Origin: a virus
DNA: 23,354 nt
IMG/VR virus record: IMGVR_UViG_3300025101_000198
Location: 1 to 23,354 of that record
Direction: 5' to 3' (one strand)
The notes below the pieces were generated by a model. The model worked only from the letters and a program-made list of their open reading frames with translations. It searched no databases and was not told the origin of the DNA. The translations under genes were made by a program, and so were the position numbers. Every line of letters starts with the position of its first letter. Position 1 is the stretch's first letter. Positions 16,114 to 23,354 of the stretch are shown piece after piece.

Positions 16114-16559
16114 CACTCATCACCCTTTGAGGTGAGTGCGTGTGCCCTTTCAGTGAGAATTGCTTTGGTGTCAGCCTTTGATACGCTTTCACCCTGTGCC
16201 TTCATCCAGTCAACCATTTTGGCTCTTGTCCATGTTGTGTCAAAAGGCGGAATGATAGCGTCAGCCATCTGTTCAGTCTTTTCCTCTTCGGTTGCTGGTG
16301 TTGGTGTTGGTTCCGGTGCTGGGGCTTCTTCAACCACAGCAGGGGCTTCAATCACTTCAACCATTTTCTTGGTCTTTTCTTCGGACTTCTTTTCTTCGCC
16401 ACCAATGACTTTCCATTGGGGGTAGTTGTCGCCCTTGAAACGCTCAAGAAGTTCTTTAGGAACATCACTTCGTTCTGTGCCTCTTGCGAAGCCAAATGTC
16501 GTTTGTCCAACAGTGAACTCAACATACGGCCTGTCGCCAACATATTGTAGTATTGCCAC
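16113..16559 (-). CDS. Small head-region protein with C-terminal SAP/HeH-like motif
   Basis: The 148-residue protein starts with GTG (MAILQYVGDRPYVEFTVG...) behind an AGGAGGG element seven bases upstream, an unusually strong site that decides the start. Residues 1-52 form a compact beta-like module. Residues about 56-102 are a Lys/Glu then Pro/Ala/Glu/Thr linker. Residues about 107-142 (TTWTRAKMVDWMKAQG, then SKADTKAILTERAHAL) match the helix-extended-helix pattern of SAP/HeH motifs. This three-part layout is like the SAP-domain gene in the tail block. It may be a minor capsid or neck protein with a peripheral DNA- or protein-binding tip; that is inference. Confidence 0.7.
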   Translation of the reverse strand: MAILQYVGDRPYVEFTVGQTTFGFARGTERSDVPKELLERFKGDNYPQWKVIGGEEKKSEEKTKKMVEVIEAPAVVEEAPAPEPTPTPATEEEKTEQMADAIIPPFDTTWTRAKMVDWMKAQGESVSKADTKAILTERAHALTSKGDE

Positions 16560-16566
16560 GCTCGAT

Positions 16567-16573
16567 CCCTCCT
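16567..16573 (-). promoter_or_regulatory. Strong ribosome binding site for a GTG start
   Basis: AGGAGGG lies seven bases before the GTG at 16559. No suitable ATG exists nearby in this frame, so this element identifies the start. Confidence 0.7.
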
Positions 16574-16580
16574 AACCGAC

Positions 16581-17003
16581 TCAACGGTATAAGAAGGCGA
16601 TTCGGTAAGTGGTGTCCTTTCCGTTGGCTCCTGCACCAGTGAACTTAATTGCTGTTGGGCTTGAGATATTTCCGTTAGCAGGGATAGCCGAAGCGGCTCC
16701 TGCCGTTCCGTCCTCTTCTGCGCTTGAAATAATGCTCATAACAGCAATCAATTCAGTCCCAAGCACTGGGTTGGTAATCAATGGATCTCCACTGCCTGTG
16801 ATGTCATAGACGGTGGCGGCATCGCCATCGTCAGCGACAAGTTCAATGACAGCCATGTTCATTGAACCGACGGCGGATTCTGCTCCACCAGTGTCGGATC
16901 CCATTGGGGATTGTAGCCATGCTGTGCTATCTCTTGGACTTCCAGCCCAAAGGCGGGTGTCAAGTAGTGCGGTCGGTGTTCCTTTTACATTTGCGTTTGC
17001 CAT
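16581..17003 (-). CDS. Small decoration-type protein encoded next to major capsid protein
   Basis: A 140-residue, Ala/Gly/Ser/Thr-rich protein (MANANVKGTPTALLDTRLWA...) encoded directly after the capsid gene, the classic place for a capsid decoration protein. Strand-like stretches include MAVIELVADDGDAATVYDI, TELIAVMSIISSAEED, SSPTAIKFTGAGANG and the terminal TYRIAFLYR. The ATG is behind GGAGATGAT, an element also found before the capsid gene, as would suit another abundant protein. No signal peptide or membrane helix is seen. The decoration role is from place and beta-rich character. Confidence 0.65.
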   Translation of the reverse strand: MANANVKGTPTALLDTRLWAGSPRDSTAWLQSPMGSDTGGAESAVGSMNMAVIELVADDGDAATVYDITGSGDPLITNPVLGTELIAVMSIISSAEEDGTAGAASAIPANGNISSPTAIKFTGAGANGKDTTYRIAFLYR

Positions 17004-17036
17004 ATCAAATCATCTCCATATTTTTCATTTTTTGTA

Positions 17037-18203
17037 TCACGATAGGTCACGGATTTTTCCGCTTGCCTTGAAGAAGGATGCGATGAGTTCGCCCATTGTA
17101 TGGAACATTCCCATCTGTCCGAGCCTGTTGATACCGAAAGGATCTCCGGTTTCAATTCCCGATTCGTGATAGAGTGTTGGTTTTGCAGTGGTGAACCACA
17201 GGTAATCTGTGTCCAAGAAGTAAAGGCGAGAAGAACCGCCAGTGCCCTTGTGAACATCCTTTGATGGGATGATTGGGACACCGTTGTAGGTTGCGACCAT
17301 GAATCCACCTTGAATACCGGGGACACCTTTCACGCCGTTGACACCGGGGACAACACGCTTCATCTCAACGAATCGTTGTTGAGGTTGGAGCAATTGCTGA
17401 ATGGTTTCAAGAGTGTCGTAGCCTGTAAGAATGACCTTTGGCTGACCTCCCGCTTCCCAAATCTGTCGGAACATTCCGTCAAGGATGTTGAGAGTCAAAG
17501 CACGGTCAGTTCCGTTGTTTGCACCTGCGTCCACTTGGGCGTCATACCACTGTTGTGATCCAGCCCCAGCACCGTTTCGGGTAAGGTTGTAGATGTTGTG
17601 GTTGGTGATTGCATCAATGTCGCTGAATCCTGTTCCTTCAACGAAAGACGAAGAAGTGATTCGGTCAAGTGATTCAAAGTCGTTGCCAGCAACGGTGTTG
17701 ACATCCTTGAGTAGCATTTGGTTGATGTGTTCTGTGTGATGCTTTGCCATTTCCATTTTGATAACAGCCCTTGCATCGCCCAGTCCATCGTCCTTGTCAG
17801 CCAAGAACATGGCTGTTTCGGACAGGTCAAAGGAGTGTGCAACCGTCTTTGGCTTGGTTGAAACATGCTCAAAGGTCGGCTTGGTGGTTTCCGGTAGGGT
17901 TGCGTTTTCAGCCACACCGCCGCCTTTCGTGAAGTCGGGCTTTGCTGTGGTGACACGCCATCCACTCTTCTCCCACGGTTTCTTTGGGAGGATGGAGAAT
18001 GCGTTGAACTCTTGGTTCAATTGCGACCATACTTTGCGTCCGAAGATCGCTTGGTATGTTCCAGCAGTGCTGGACATCAACGGAGAGTCCGACTTCAAAA
18101 GGTCGGTTCCAGCGTATGCCCATGCGTTTTGTCCTGTTCCGGCTCCGTAATAGAGTCGTTCCATGTCTTCAATTGTGCGAATATATCCTGTGCTTCCACT
18201 CAT
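17037..18203 (-). CDS. Major capsid protein, HK97 fold
   Basis: This 388-residue protein forms the capsid shell. Its pattern fits the HK97 fold: an N-terminal arm (1-55), an extended loop region (about 75-125, KSGWRVTTAKPDFTKGGG and a Lys/Thr-rich strand), the long spine helix (about 140-170, DARAVIKMEMAKHHTEHINQ), a peripheral region containing PKVILTGYDTLETIQQLL (256-272), and an axial part with GGFMVATYNGVPIIPSKDVH (299-318) and LYFLDTDYLWFTTAKPTLYH. Place after a protease-scaffold gene agrees. The ATG follows AGGAGATGA at four bases. The N-terminal arm is short, so there is no large cleavable scaffold domain on the capsid protein itself. Confidence 0.92.
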   Translation of the reverse strand: MSGSTGYIRTIEDMERLYYGAGTGQNAWAYAGTDLLKSDSPLMSSTAGTYQAIFGRKVWSQLNQEFNAFSILPKKPWEKSGWRVTTAKPDFTKGGGVAENATLPETTKPTFEHVSTKPKTVAHSFDLSETAMFLADKDDGLGDARAVIKMEMAKHHTEHINQMLLKDVNTVAGNDFESLDRITSSSFVEGTGFSDIDAITNHNIYNLTRNGAGAGSQQWYDAQVDAGANNGTDRALTLNILDGMFRQIWEAGGQPKVILTGYDTLETIQQLLQPQQRFVEMKRVVPGVNGVKGVPGIQGGFMVATYNGVPIIPSKDVHKGTGGSSRLYFLDTDYLWFTTAKPTLYHESGIETGDPFGINRLGQMGMFHTMGELIASFFKASGKIRDLS

Positions 18204-18207
18204 TTAA

Positions 18208-18216
18208 TCATCTCCT
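18208..18216 (-). promoter_or_regulatory. Ribosome binding site of the major capsid gene (AGGAGATGA)
   Basis: AGGAGATGA lies four bases before the capsid ATG. GAGATGA-type elements recur before the adjacent decoration-type gene (17009-17017), the 123-residue head gene (15500-15507) and the tail tube gene (12454-12463). Confidence 0.6.
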
Positions 18217-18219
18217 GTT

Positions 18220-19539
18220 TCAAAGGTTTCCCCCGTGAAGGGCACGCTGTCCGAGTTCTTCAAGCGCACGCCATCCGTCCAATCCATCGCCAAGAGCCAT
18301 GAACTCTTCATGGGTAGGAACACGAATGTCCGACTGTGCCGGAACTGGCACTGCGGATTTCGCTATGGTGGAGGTTTCGTTGCGTAGGGATGCGATTTCT
18401 TGCTTCAACATCTCAATTTGGCCGGAGTAGTCGTTGGCCTTTTGCATGTGGAGGGCTGATTGGGTTTCCGCTTCGTAGCGGTCATGCCATTCTTTCTCAA
18501 CAAGTGCTTTGACCGCTTCTTCATCACGAATTGCGGAGTAAGCGGAGTAGCCACGCTCAAGGGAGGCTGGGGAAAGATCCAATCCGCCTTTGATGACATT
18601 TCGGCCACCGGACGGTGCATTCATTTGCATGTTTGGCACGCCATTTTGCTTAATGACATACTTGTTGGATTTTGCATTTGGGAGTTTTGGTGCTGGTGCG
18701 AGGGTTGCATCTTCACCACTGCCGTAAAGGTCACCTTGACCTCGGTGTCCGAAGCCATGTTCACCATCAACGCCGACCATGTAAGCCTTGCCGAGTCCGA
18801 AGTGATCTCGTAGGCCATCAAGGTTCACGCCTTGTTGGTGTGCGAACTTTTCAAGCGAGTCAATGTAAGCCACTGCCGCTTCTTCTTCTTTCGCCAGTGA
18901 ATCATCAGCGACCGCTGGTTCTTCGTAGGTGTTCGTGTCTTCAATTTGCTTGTTGATTCGGGACAGTGCGTCACGGATCTCGGTCAAGGTTTCTGCTTCG
19001 TTGCTCATTGTATCATCATCCATTTTCAGTAGGGTGTATGTGCTTTCGGGGTTAATACCCTTTTTGCACAAGGTAATCTCATGCAACTCCATATCCGTGA
19101 TTTCACGGTGGGTGCCATGTTCCGGTGTAGTCTTGCTAACACGGAACAACGCTTGGCCCCCAATGGAGAATGCTCGTAGTTCGCCACTGCGAACTTGCTT
19201 TTGGACTTCACGGGCTTTTTCAATGTCGTTGCGGATTTTGCACACGACAAACAGCCCGTGATCATCAACAGTGGATTTCCATACTCGGCCTTCACTGTCG
19301 GTGTAATTTGGGAGAACTTCTCCCACTTGAATACCACTGTGTGCCAATTGCACATTACGGTATGCTGGGTCGGCCATAAAGCCGTTGAATGCTTTCTTGA
19401 GAGCCGACACTGGGATTCTATCTCCCTGTTTGTCAACCATGTCAACGGAGGCGTAGCCAGCAATAACAAGGTCGTTTCCGGCACCGGACTTCAAAATGAA
19501 GTCTGCTCCGGTCGCTGTCCATGTCGCAGTGGTCGCCAT
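18220..19539 (-). CDS. Prohead serine protease fused to scaffold-like region
   Basis: This 439-residue protein matures the prohead. Residues about 22-175 match the caudoviral prohead protease family: DLVIAGYASVDMVDKQGDRI, then NVQLAHSGIQVGEVL with the likely catalytic His67, then GELRAFSIGGQALF with the likely catalytic Ser125, then ITDMELHEITLCKKGINPES, which supplies acidic candidates for the third residue. The rest (about 178-439) is long, acidic and partly helical, with a probable coiled coil near 370-405 (MQKANDYSGQIEMLKQEIAS), and looks like an internal scaffold. HK97-like systems may keep the scaffold on the capsid protein, on a separate protein, or fused to the protease as here. GGTGA lies four bases before the ATG. 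Family call is firm; the exact third catalytic residue is uncertain. Confidence 0.9.
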   Translation of the reverse strand: MATTATWTATGADFILKSGAGNDLVIAGYASVDMVDKQGDRIPVSALKKAFNGFMADPAYRNVQLAHSGIQVGEVLPNYTDSEGRVWKSTVDDHGLFVVCKIRNDIEKAREVQKQVRSGELRAFSIGGQALFRVSKTTPEHGTHREITDMELHEITLCKKGINPESTYTLLKMDDDTMSNEAETLTEIRDALSRINKQIEDTNTYEEPAVADDSLAKEEEAAVAYIDSLEKFAHQQGVNLDGLRDHFGLGKAYMVGVDGEHGFGHRGQGDLYGSGEDATLAPAPKLPNAKSNKYVIKQNGVPNMQMNAPSGGRNVIKGGLDLSPASLERGYSAYSAIRDEEAVKALVEKEWHDRYEAETQSALHMQKANDYSGQIEMLKQEIASLRNETSTIAKSAVPVPAQSDIRVPTHEEFMALGDGLDGWRALEELGQRALHGGNL

Positions 19540-19566
19540 TAACTCACCAATTTTATGTCATGGTAT

Positions 19567-22500
19567 TTAAGCCATAGGGGTGGCAGGGGGTTCGGGCGGC
19601 ATCATTTCATCCTCCTTTGAATCCTCCATTGGAACCTTAATTTCTTGCTCGTCTTTGGCTTCTTGCTCCGTTTTTTGCGGGAAACGCAAAGTCGCAGTGT
19701 TGCCTTCAAGGGTCAAATCTCCATCAATTTCTTGACCCTGCCCGTCGGTTGCTTGGATCTTGATGTGCTGTGGCATTCCCTCTAATTCTCCATCATCCGG
19801 TTGCATTGGGTCAAAAAACGGCGTTGCTTCATCGTCAAGTAATTCTGTTGGCCCTCTTGGAGCCGTATAAGCGTCCATCATGCCATTCCAGCCACCACCT
19901 TGAACACTGCCGCTTATCCTTGCTATTGGTGAACTGATGGCTTTTTCTCCCATCATATCGTCGTCAATCGCTTGATTGACAGTCCACTTTCCGTTTTCAG
20001 TCGCTTCTAAACCATATTCGGCACCGAACTGATCGAGCATTTCATCGGTTAAACCTTTGACATTAGCCTTCAATTCGGCTGGTGTCAGTGCTTCGTCACC
20101 GCCCGACAAGTGATGTCTTGCGAAAGTCAATATGCGTTCAACGGGGTTGGCTTTGCCATCTGTGTCTAATAAGGAGGCTTTGAACAGCATTGAAGAGGCT
20201 GTGGGGATGAAAGGAGGATAAGGTGTAATAGTGCTGATTTCATATTTCAGCAGGTGAACACCCACTGGCCCCCACACATCAATTTGCCTTTCAGCGTGAA
20301 TTAACATTGGTCGTGTCCCTTTCTCAAACCCTTGATAGTCAAAACCTTCACCATCCCACTCGCCCTTCACCACCAACGGTGTGGGTTGTCCGGGATATTC
20401 AAGAATCATTTTTCCGTTGCGGATTGAAACCGAAGGGAATGGGCCATACATTTTCTTGACGCCATCTCCGTCCGGTGCGTAGTGAACCCACTTATGGTGT
20501 GCTTCTTTTCCTTTCATAAAGGTGGAGGTGGAGTCCCGAAGCCATAGTTCACCGCCGAGTGCATCCATGTTTGAGCGCAAACCTTCACGGTCGCTGAACT
20601 TACAGTCAGCGGGCATTGGGAATGAAACTCCTTCGTCGGTTTCGTAAAGAGTGCGGAGAATCGTCAGCCTGTCCTCCAATTTCTCCATGTGAATATCGTC
20701 GCCCTTATGCACCAACAGATCGATGGCTCGGAACCTGCCGTCTTTCAAAACACCATCAAAAGTGCAATCTCCTTCTTGTTTGCGTATGCCTTCTTTGACC
20801 TTCTTCGGCAAAGACACATCCCTGCCCTTTCCGTTGCTGGCTTTGATATGACCGCCTTTCTTTTGGATGAATACACGCTTTCCTTCGGGTTTCTTTTGAA
20901 CGACCCAATCACCAGTGAATCCTCTCAAGTCGTCTATTGAACTAAAATCATAAACAGTATGTGCTGGGACAATGACTTTCTCAAACACTCCTGTTGGTTC
21001 ATAATCGTCGGCTTTGAAAATGTCGCCATTTAGAATAGGAGGTGCGCCCATTTCATCAGTGACTTCAAGGGCCGGAATTGAATTGACCTTTGGTTTCAAT
21101 GCGTGATCTGCATGTGTAGGGTGAACCATTCCCACATGGCCTTCATGGACGGTGCGTTGAAGAGTTTCAAACGGCCTGTCCTTTACCTCAAACCGTGTGC
21201 TATTGTTTTCCCTATCCCAATTGAATGCGAGAGTCGCTGGCATTTTATGTCCCCAAGCGTCTTTATCGCCTGTCAAATACACTGGCGGAATTGTAGCATG
21301 TGATTGAGGGTGAATTGGCCCAAGAGGCACTTCTTGAGTGGCAAGTCCTCCCCCTGCAACCATTGGAGCAAAAGTTGTCATATTTTCCAAACCTCCACCT
21401 CTCATCAATTGCATGTTGGCGGCTTTCGCTAATTGTTGAAGGTTGCCACGGGCGAGAGTGTTTCCTTGAATGTCATTTGGATTGGTGCCGTGCAACAATG
21501 CAGGGCCGTGTTCAGCCATCAATTCCATAGCCATTTTTTGCATCATTTGACCGATTAACACATCGCTTTTTTCATAATGGTCGTTATGGAATGTGTGGTA
21601 TTCTTCATCACCGGGGTGTCTTTCCCTTGTAGGGCCAATTCTTGGTTGTCCTTGATCTGTGTGAGAAGAAATGATTCGTCCTAAACCATTTGGGTTTGTT
21701 GCGAAAGCGTAGGATGGGATAATCATGCGCTTGCCCCCGCCTTGTATTTCCGAGGGGTGCAAATGTGCGCCGTTTGACACAGACGACCAAAGAGAACGAC
21801 GGCGTGGGAATGAACGCACATACGGATGATCAGAACCAGCCGCCCATCCCGTTGATACTGCCGAACGGTGTGGGTGCCCAGCCATCATTGGATGATTTGC
21901 TGTCATAGGGAAAAATGATGAACCACTGCTGTGGTATGCGTCTTCACTGTCATTCAAGGGGTGTTGTCGGTCAGCGAGAAACCCAATCATTTCATCACCG
22001 AGCCATCCTTGCATAGCGGCTGGGTATGAATCTCTCAACATTGTTTGAAGGGACTGTGCATCACGCCCAACCCCTCCCCAGTGTTGAAATGGCAACCACC
22101 AATGGTGGTTTGCTGACGGTTCAATCATGTTGTCATTTGGGTCAATCATGTCAGCATTCTTCACCCACGGTGATTTCATGTGATTCAAGCCGGAGGGTAT
22201 GTCCTCCGCTGACACTGGCCCGTGCCTGTCGGATGGCCGTTCCCACCAGCGGGCTATGGGAATAAGACGCTCAAACCAATTGCGCTTGGCCCTATCCCAC
22301 GAAATACCCGCAGAAGCGGTGAAATCATTCATAACTTTGCGGGCATTTGGATCTGTTGGCCCTTCGGTTCCTCCTAATTTTTTGAGAGTGTCCATGAAAG
22401 CCTCTCGTTGGTCGGAGGATTGCCATTCAAGACCAAACAAATATGAAAGCAAACCAAGACGACTGTTGTTTCCACTCCACTGCTCTTTTTTGGCTGAAAT

Positions 22501-23097
22501 ATATTCATCATCGTCAGCATAGGAAAAGCGGTTTTTGCGGTCAGTCATGTAAAGGTCGTGAAGACTTTCAGTAGGTCGGCCAACAATTTCAGCGTATTCT
22601 TTGGGGATAACTCCCATGCGCTCGGCGTCTTTCATTGATTTGATAATTGATTGACCTTCTTCATCCTCTTCAATCAAGTGCAAAAGGTGATCGACAAAAG
22701 CGGGTTCTCCCCATTCGGCTCCATGAAGTAAAGGCATGGTTGGTAATTCGTATGAAAGAGGGTGCCTTTTCCCGAAACGGTTCTTTTCACTCGCCATAGG
22801 CCAGTCTTGGGCGTATGTTTTTGCGAACCTTCGTTGACCTGCGATGTAGTCTTCATAGCCAGCAGGGAGGTTGAGTGTGGTTATTGGCGACGGATTATCC
22901 ATGTTCTCCATGTGATATTGAGGTGGTGCCGTCATAGGGAGCATTCCGAGAATAGCCTGATCTTCTTTTTCAATTGAAGTTTCATCTCCATAGTAGTCGG
23001 AAAAGGCTTTCAAATACAAGTCTTTGTTGACCTCATGGTTTGACACCAACGACAGGAGTGTATCGGTTCGTATTCTCAAGAACTCTTGCCTATTCAT
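19567..23097 (-). CDS. Giant morphogenesis-region protein with ATP-dependent-ligase-like nucleotidyltransferase domain
   Basis: The 1176-residue protein is encoded just before the protease. Residues about 700-960 resemble the covalent nucleotidyltransferase fold of DNA/RNA ligases: GDWVVQKKPEGKRVFI (Lys736-x-Glu-Gly-x-Arg741, motif I), IKASNGKGRDVSL (compare SRNG), DCTFDGVL (motif III region), FRAIDLLVHKGDDI (motif IIIa), KLEDRLTILRTL, GGELWLRDS (motif IV region) and HHKWVHYAP (possible motif V). Motif III lacks the usual Glu after Asp-Gly, and motif IV is irregular, so activity is uncertain. Residues 1-690 show no fold I recognise and are rich in His, Met, Trp and Pro near 330-450. The C terminus (about 1060-1176) is acidic with Pro at the end. 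TGGAGG lies seven bases before the ATG. Place between an upstream, possibly portal, gene and the protease is where minor head proteins carrying extra enzymes are known in phages. Confidence 0.65.
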   Translation of the reverse strand: MNRQEFLRIRTDTLLSLVSNHEVNKDLYLKAFSDYYGDETSIEKEDQAILGMLPMTAPPQYHMENMDNPSPITTLNLPAGYEDYIAGQRRFAKTYAQDWPMASEKNRFGKRHPLSYELPTMPLLHGAEWGEPAFVDHLLHLIEEDEEGQSIIKSMKDAERMGVIPKEYAEIVGRPTESLHDLYMTDRKNRFSYADDDEYISAKKEQWSGNNSRLGLLSYLFGLEWQSSDQREAFMDTLKKLGGTEGPTDPNARKVMNDFTASAGISWDRAKRNWFERLIPIARWWERPSDRHGPVSAEDIPSGLNHMKSPWVKNADMIDPNDNMIEPSANHHWWLPFQHWGGVGRDAQSLQTMLRDSYPAAMQGWLGDEMIGFLADRQHPLNDSEDAYHSSGSSFFPMTANHPMMAGHPHRSAVSTGWAAGSDHPYVRSFPRRRSLWSSVSNGAHLHPSEIQGGGKRMIIPSYAFATNPNGLGRIISSHTDQGQPRIGPTRERHPGDEEYHTFHNDHYEKSDVLIGQMMQKMAMELMAEHGPALLHGTNPNDIQGNTLARGNLQQLAKAANMQLMRGGGLENMTTFAPMVAGGGLATQEVPLGPIHPQSHATIPPVYLTGDKDAWGHKMPATLAFNWDRENNSTRFEVKDRPFETLQRTVHEGHVGMVHPTHADHALKPKVNSIPALEVTDEMGAPPILNGDIFKADDYEPTGVFEKVIVPAHTVYDFSSIDDLRGFTGDWVVQKKPEGKRVFIQKKGGHIKASNGKGRDVSLPKKVKEGIRKQEGDCTFDGVLKDGRFRAIDLLVHKGDDIHMEKLEDRLTILRTLYETDEGVSFPMPADCKFSDREGLRSNMDALGGELWLRDSTSTFMKGKEAHHKWVHYAPDGDGVKKMYGPFPSVSIRNGKMILEYPGQPTPLVVKGEWDGEGFDYQGFEKGTRPMLIHAERQIDVWGPVGVHLLKYEISTITPYPPFIPTASSMLFKASLLDTDGKANPVERILTFARHHLSGGDEALTPAELKANVKGLTDEMLDQFGAEYGLEATENGKWTVNQAIDDDMMGEKAISSPIARISGSVQGGGWNGMMDAYTAPRGPTELLDDEATPFFDPMQPDDGELEGMPQHIKIQATDGQGQEIDGDLTLEGNTATLRFPQKTEQEAKDEQEIKVPMEDSKEDEMMPPEPPATPMA

Positions 23098-23111
23098 GCC
23101 TAAACCTCCAA

Positions 23112-23354
23112 TTAGAGGTTCTTTGCGACATTTTCCATAAGGGAGGCAATTTCCTCAATGAGTCCGGGATTACCATATCCTTTTCTCAATTGCGTGAGGC
23201 GTTCTTCAATTGGAGCGATGTTCCAATTGCCGTCTTTACGGTCGCCTCCGTCTGTTAAGTGCATGTGAACTGAACTGCCTTTTTCGTCATAACCTGTCTT
23301 GGCAAAGGCTGGCATTTTAGCGACTTCGCTGATTGCGCTTTTTTTCGGCGCAAC
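23112..23354 (-). CDS. 3' end of an unidentified upstream gene (partial, runs off right edge)
   Basis: The frame is open from the right edge to a stop at 23114-23112, giving 80 codons that begin VAPKKSAISEVAKMPAFAKT and end IASLMENVAKNL. The Met at 23315 has no ribosome binding site, so it is probably internal and the gene begins outside the window. The tail is helical (IEERLTQLRKGYGN, GLIEEIASLMENVAK). By place before the protease block it could be the C terminus of a portal or another packaging protein, but nothing here proves it. The stop lies 14 bases before the next ATG. Confidence 0.6.
   Translation of the reverse strand, partial: VAPKKSAISEVAKMPAFAKTGYDEKGSSVHMHLTDGGDRKDGNWNIAPIEERLTQLRKGYGNPGLIEEIASLMENVAKNL

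Noticed and set aside
17004-17036. AT-rich gap between capsid and decoration-type genes as a possible promoter
   Set aside because: It is only 33 bases with a vague AT-rich block and already holds a ribosome binding site. No clear TATA plus BRE arrangement could be defined.
19540-19566. ATAAAATT in the gap before the protease gene as a promoter
   Set aside because: It is too short and too generic in this base composition; only the GGTGA start signal is supportable.
1-23354. tRNA genes, CRISPR arrays, insertion sequences, attachment sites
   Set aside because: I saw no cloverleaf, no spaced direct repeats, no transposase and no integrase frame. Coding sequence fills nearly the whole window.

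Overview
The window looks like the virion structure and assembly module of a tailed double-stranded DNA virus (class Caudoviricetes). All credible genes lie on the minus strand, so the transcript reads from base 23354 down to base 1. Genes are packed with gaps of 0 to about 40 bases, or overlap, as in one long late operon. I see no tRNA, rRNA, CRISPR array, insertion sequence, integrase or replication gene. Neither edge is a natural end: a gene runs off each side.

Order in the direction of transcription: the 3' end of an unidentified gene (23354-23112); a 1176-residue protein carrying an ATP-dependent-ligase-like nucleotidyltransferase domain (23097-19567); a prohead protease fused to a scaffold-like region (19539-18220); an HK97-fold major capsid protein (18203-17037); four small head or decoration-type proteins (17003-15123); a zinc-ribbon protein (15099-14767); a 538-residue head-tail adaptor (14765-13149); two small neck proteins (13147-12462); a very large tail tube protein (12450-10201); an eight-cysteine zinc-binding protein (10191-9958); a SAP-domain protein (9917-9561); tail assembly chaperones joined by a -1 frameshift site (9586-8892); a short tape measure protein (8889-7318); a distal tail protein (7314-6064); a LamG-type lectin-like tail protein with a polyglycine insert (6058-3167); and a huge last gene open at the left edge (3164-1). 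The last gene is a single uninterrupted frame of at least 1054 codons.

The order protease, capsid, adaptor, neck, tube, chaperones, tape measure, distal tail, fibres with no sheath gene suggests a siphovirus-like particle. The tape measure predicts a tail of roughly 80 nm. Ribosome binding sites are mostly GGTGA, GAGATGA or GGAGG, which fits archaeal as well as bacterial 16S RNA. Gene content and style (zinc-ribbon and SAP-type small proteins among structural genes, a ligase-type domain, lectin-like tail proteins) remind me of head-tail viruses of marine archaea such as magroviruses of Marine Group II Euryarchaeota. That host assignment is inference from memory and cannot be proven from this window.

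The most interesting points are the ligase-like domain inside a giant protein in the morphogenesis block, the precise CCCTTTG slippery site between the tail chaperone genes, the polyglycine and Glu-Pro insert just before the last strand of a lectin-like domain, and the repeated use of SAP/HeH and zinc modules in small structural-region proteins.
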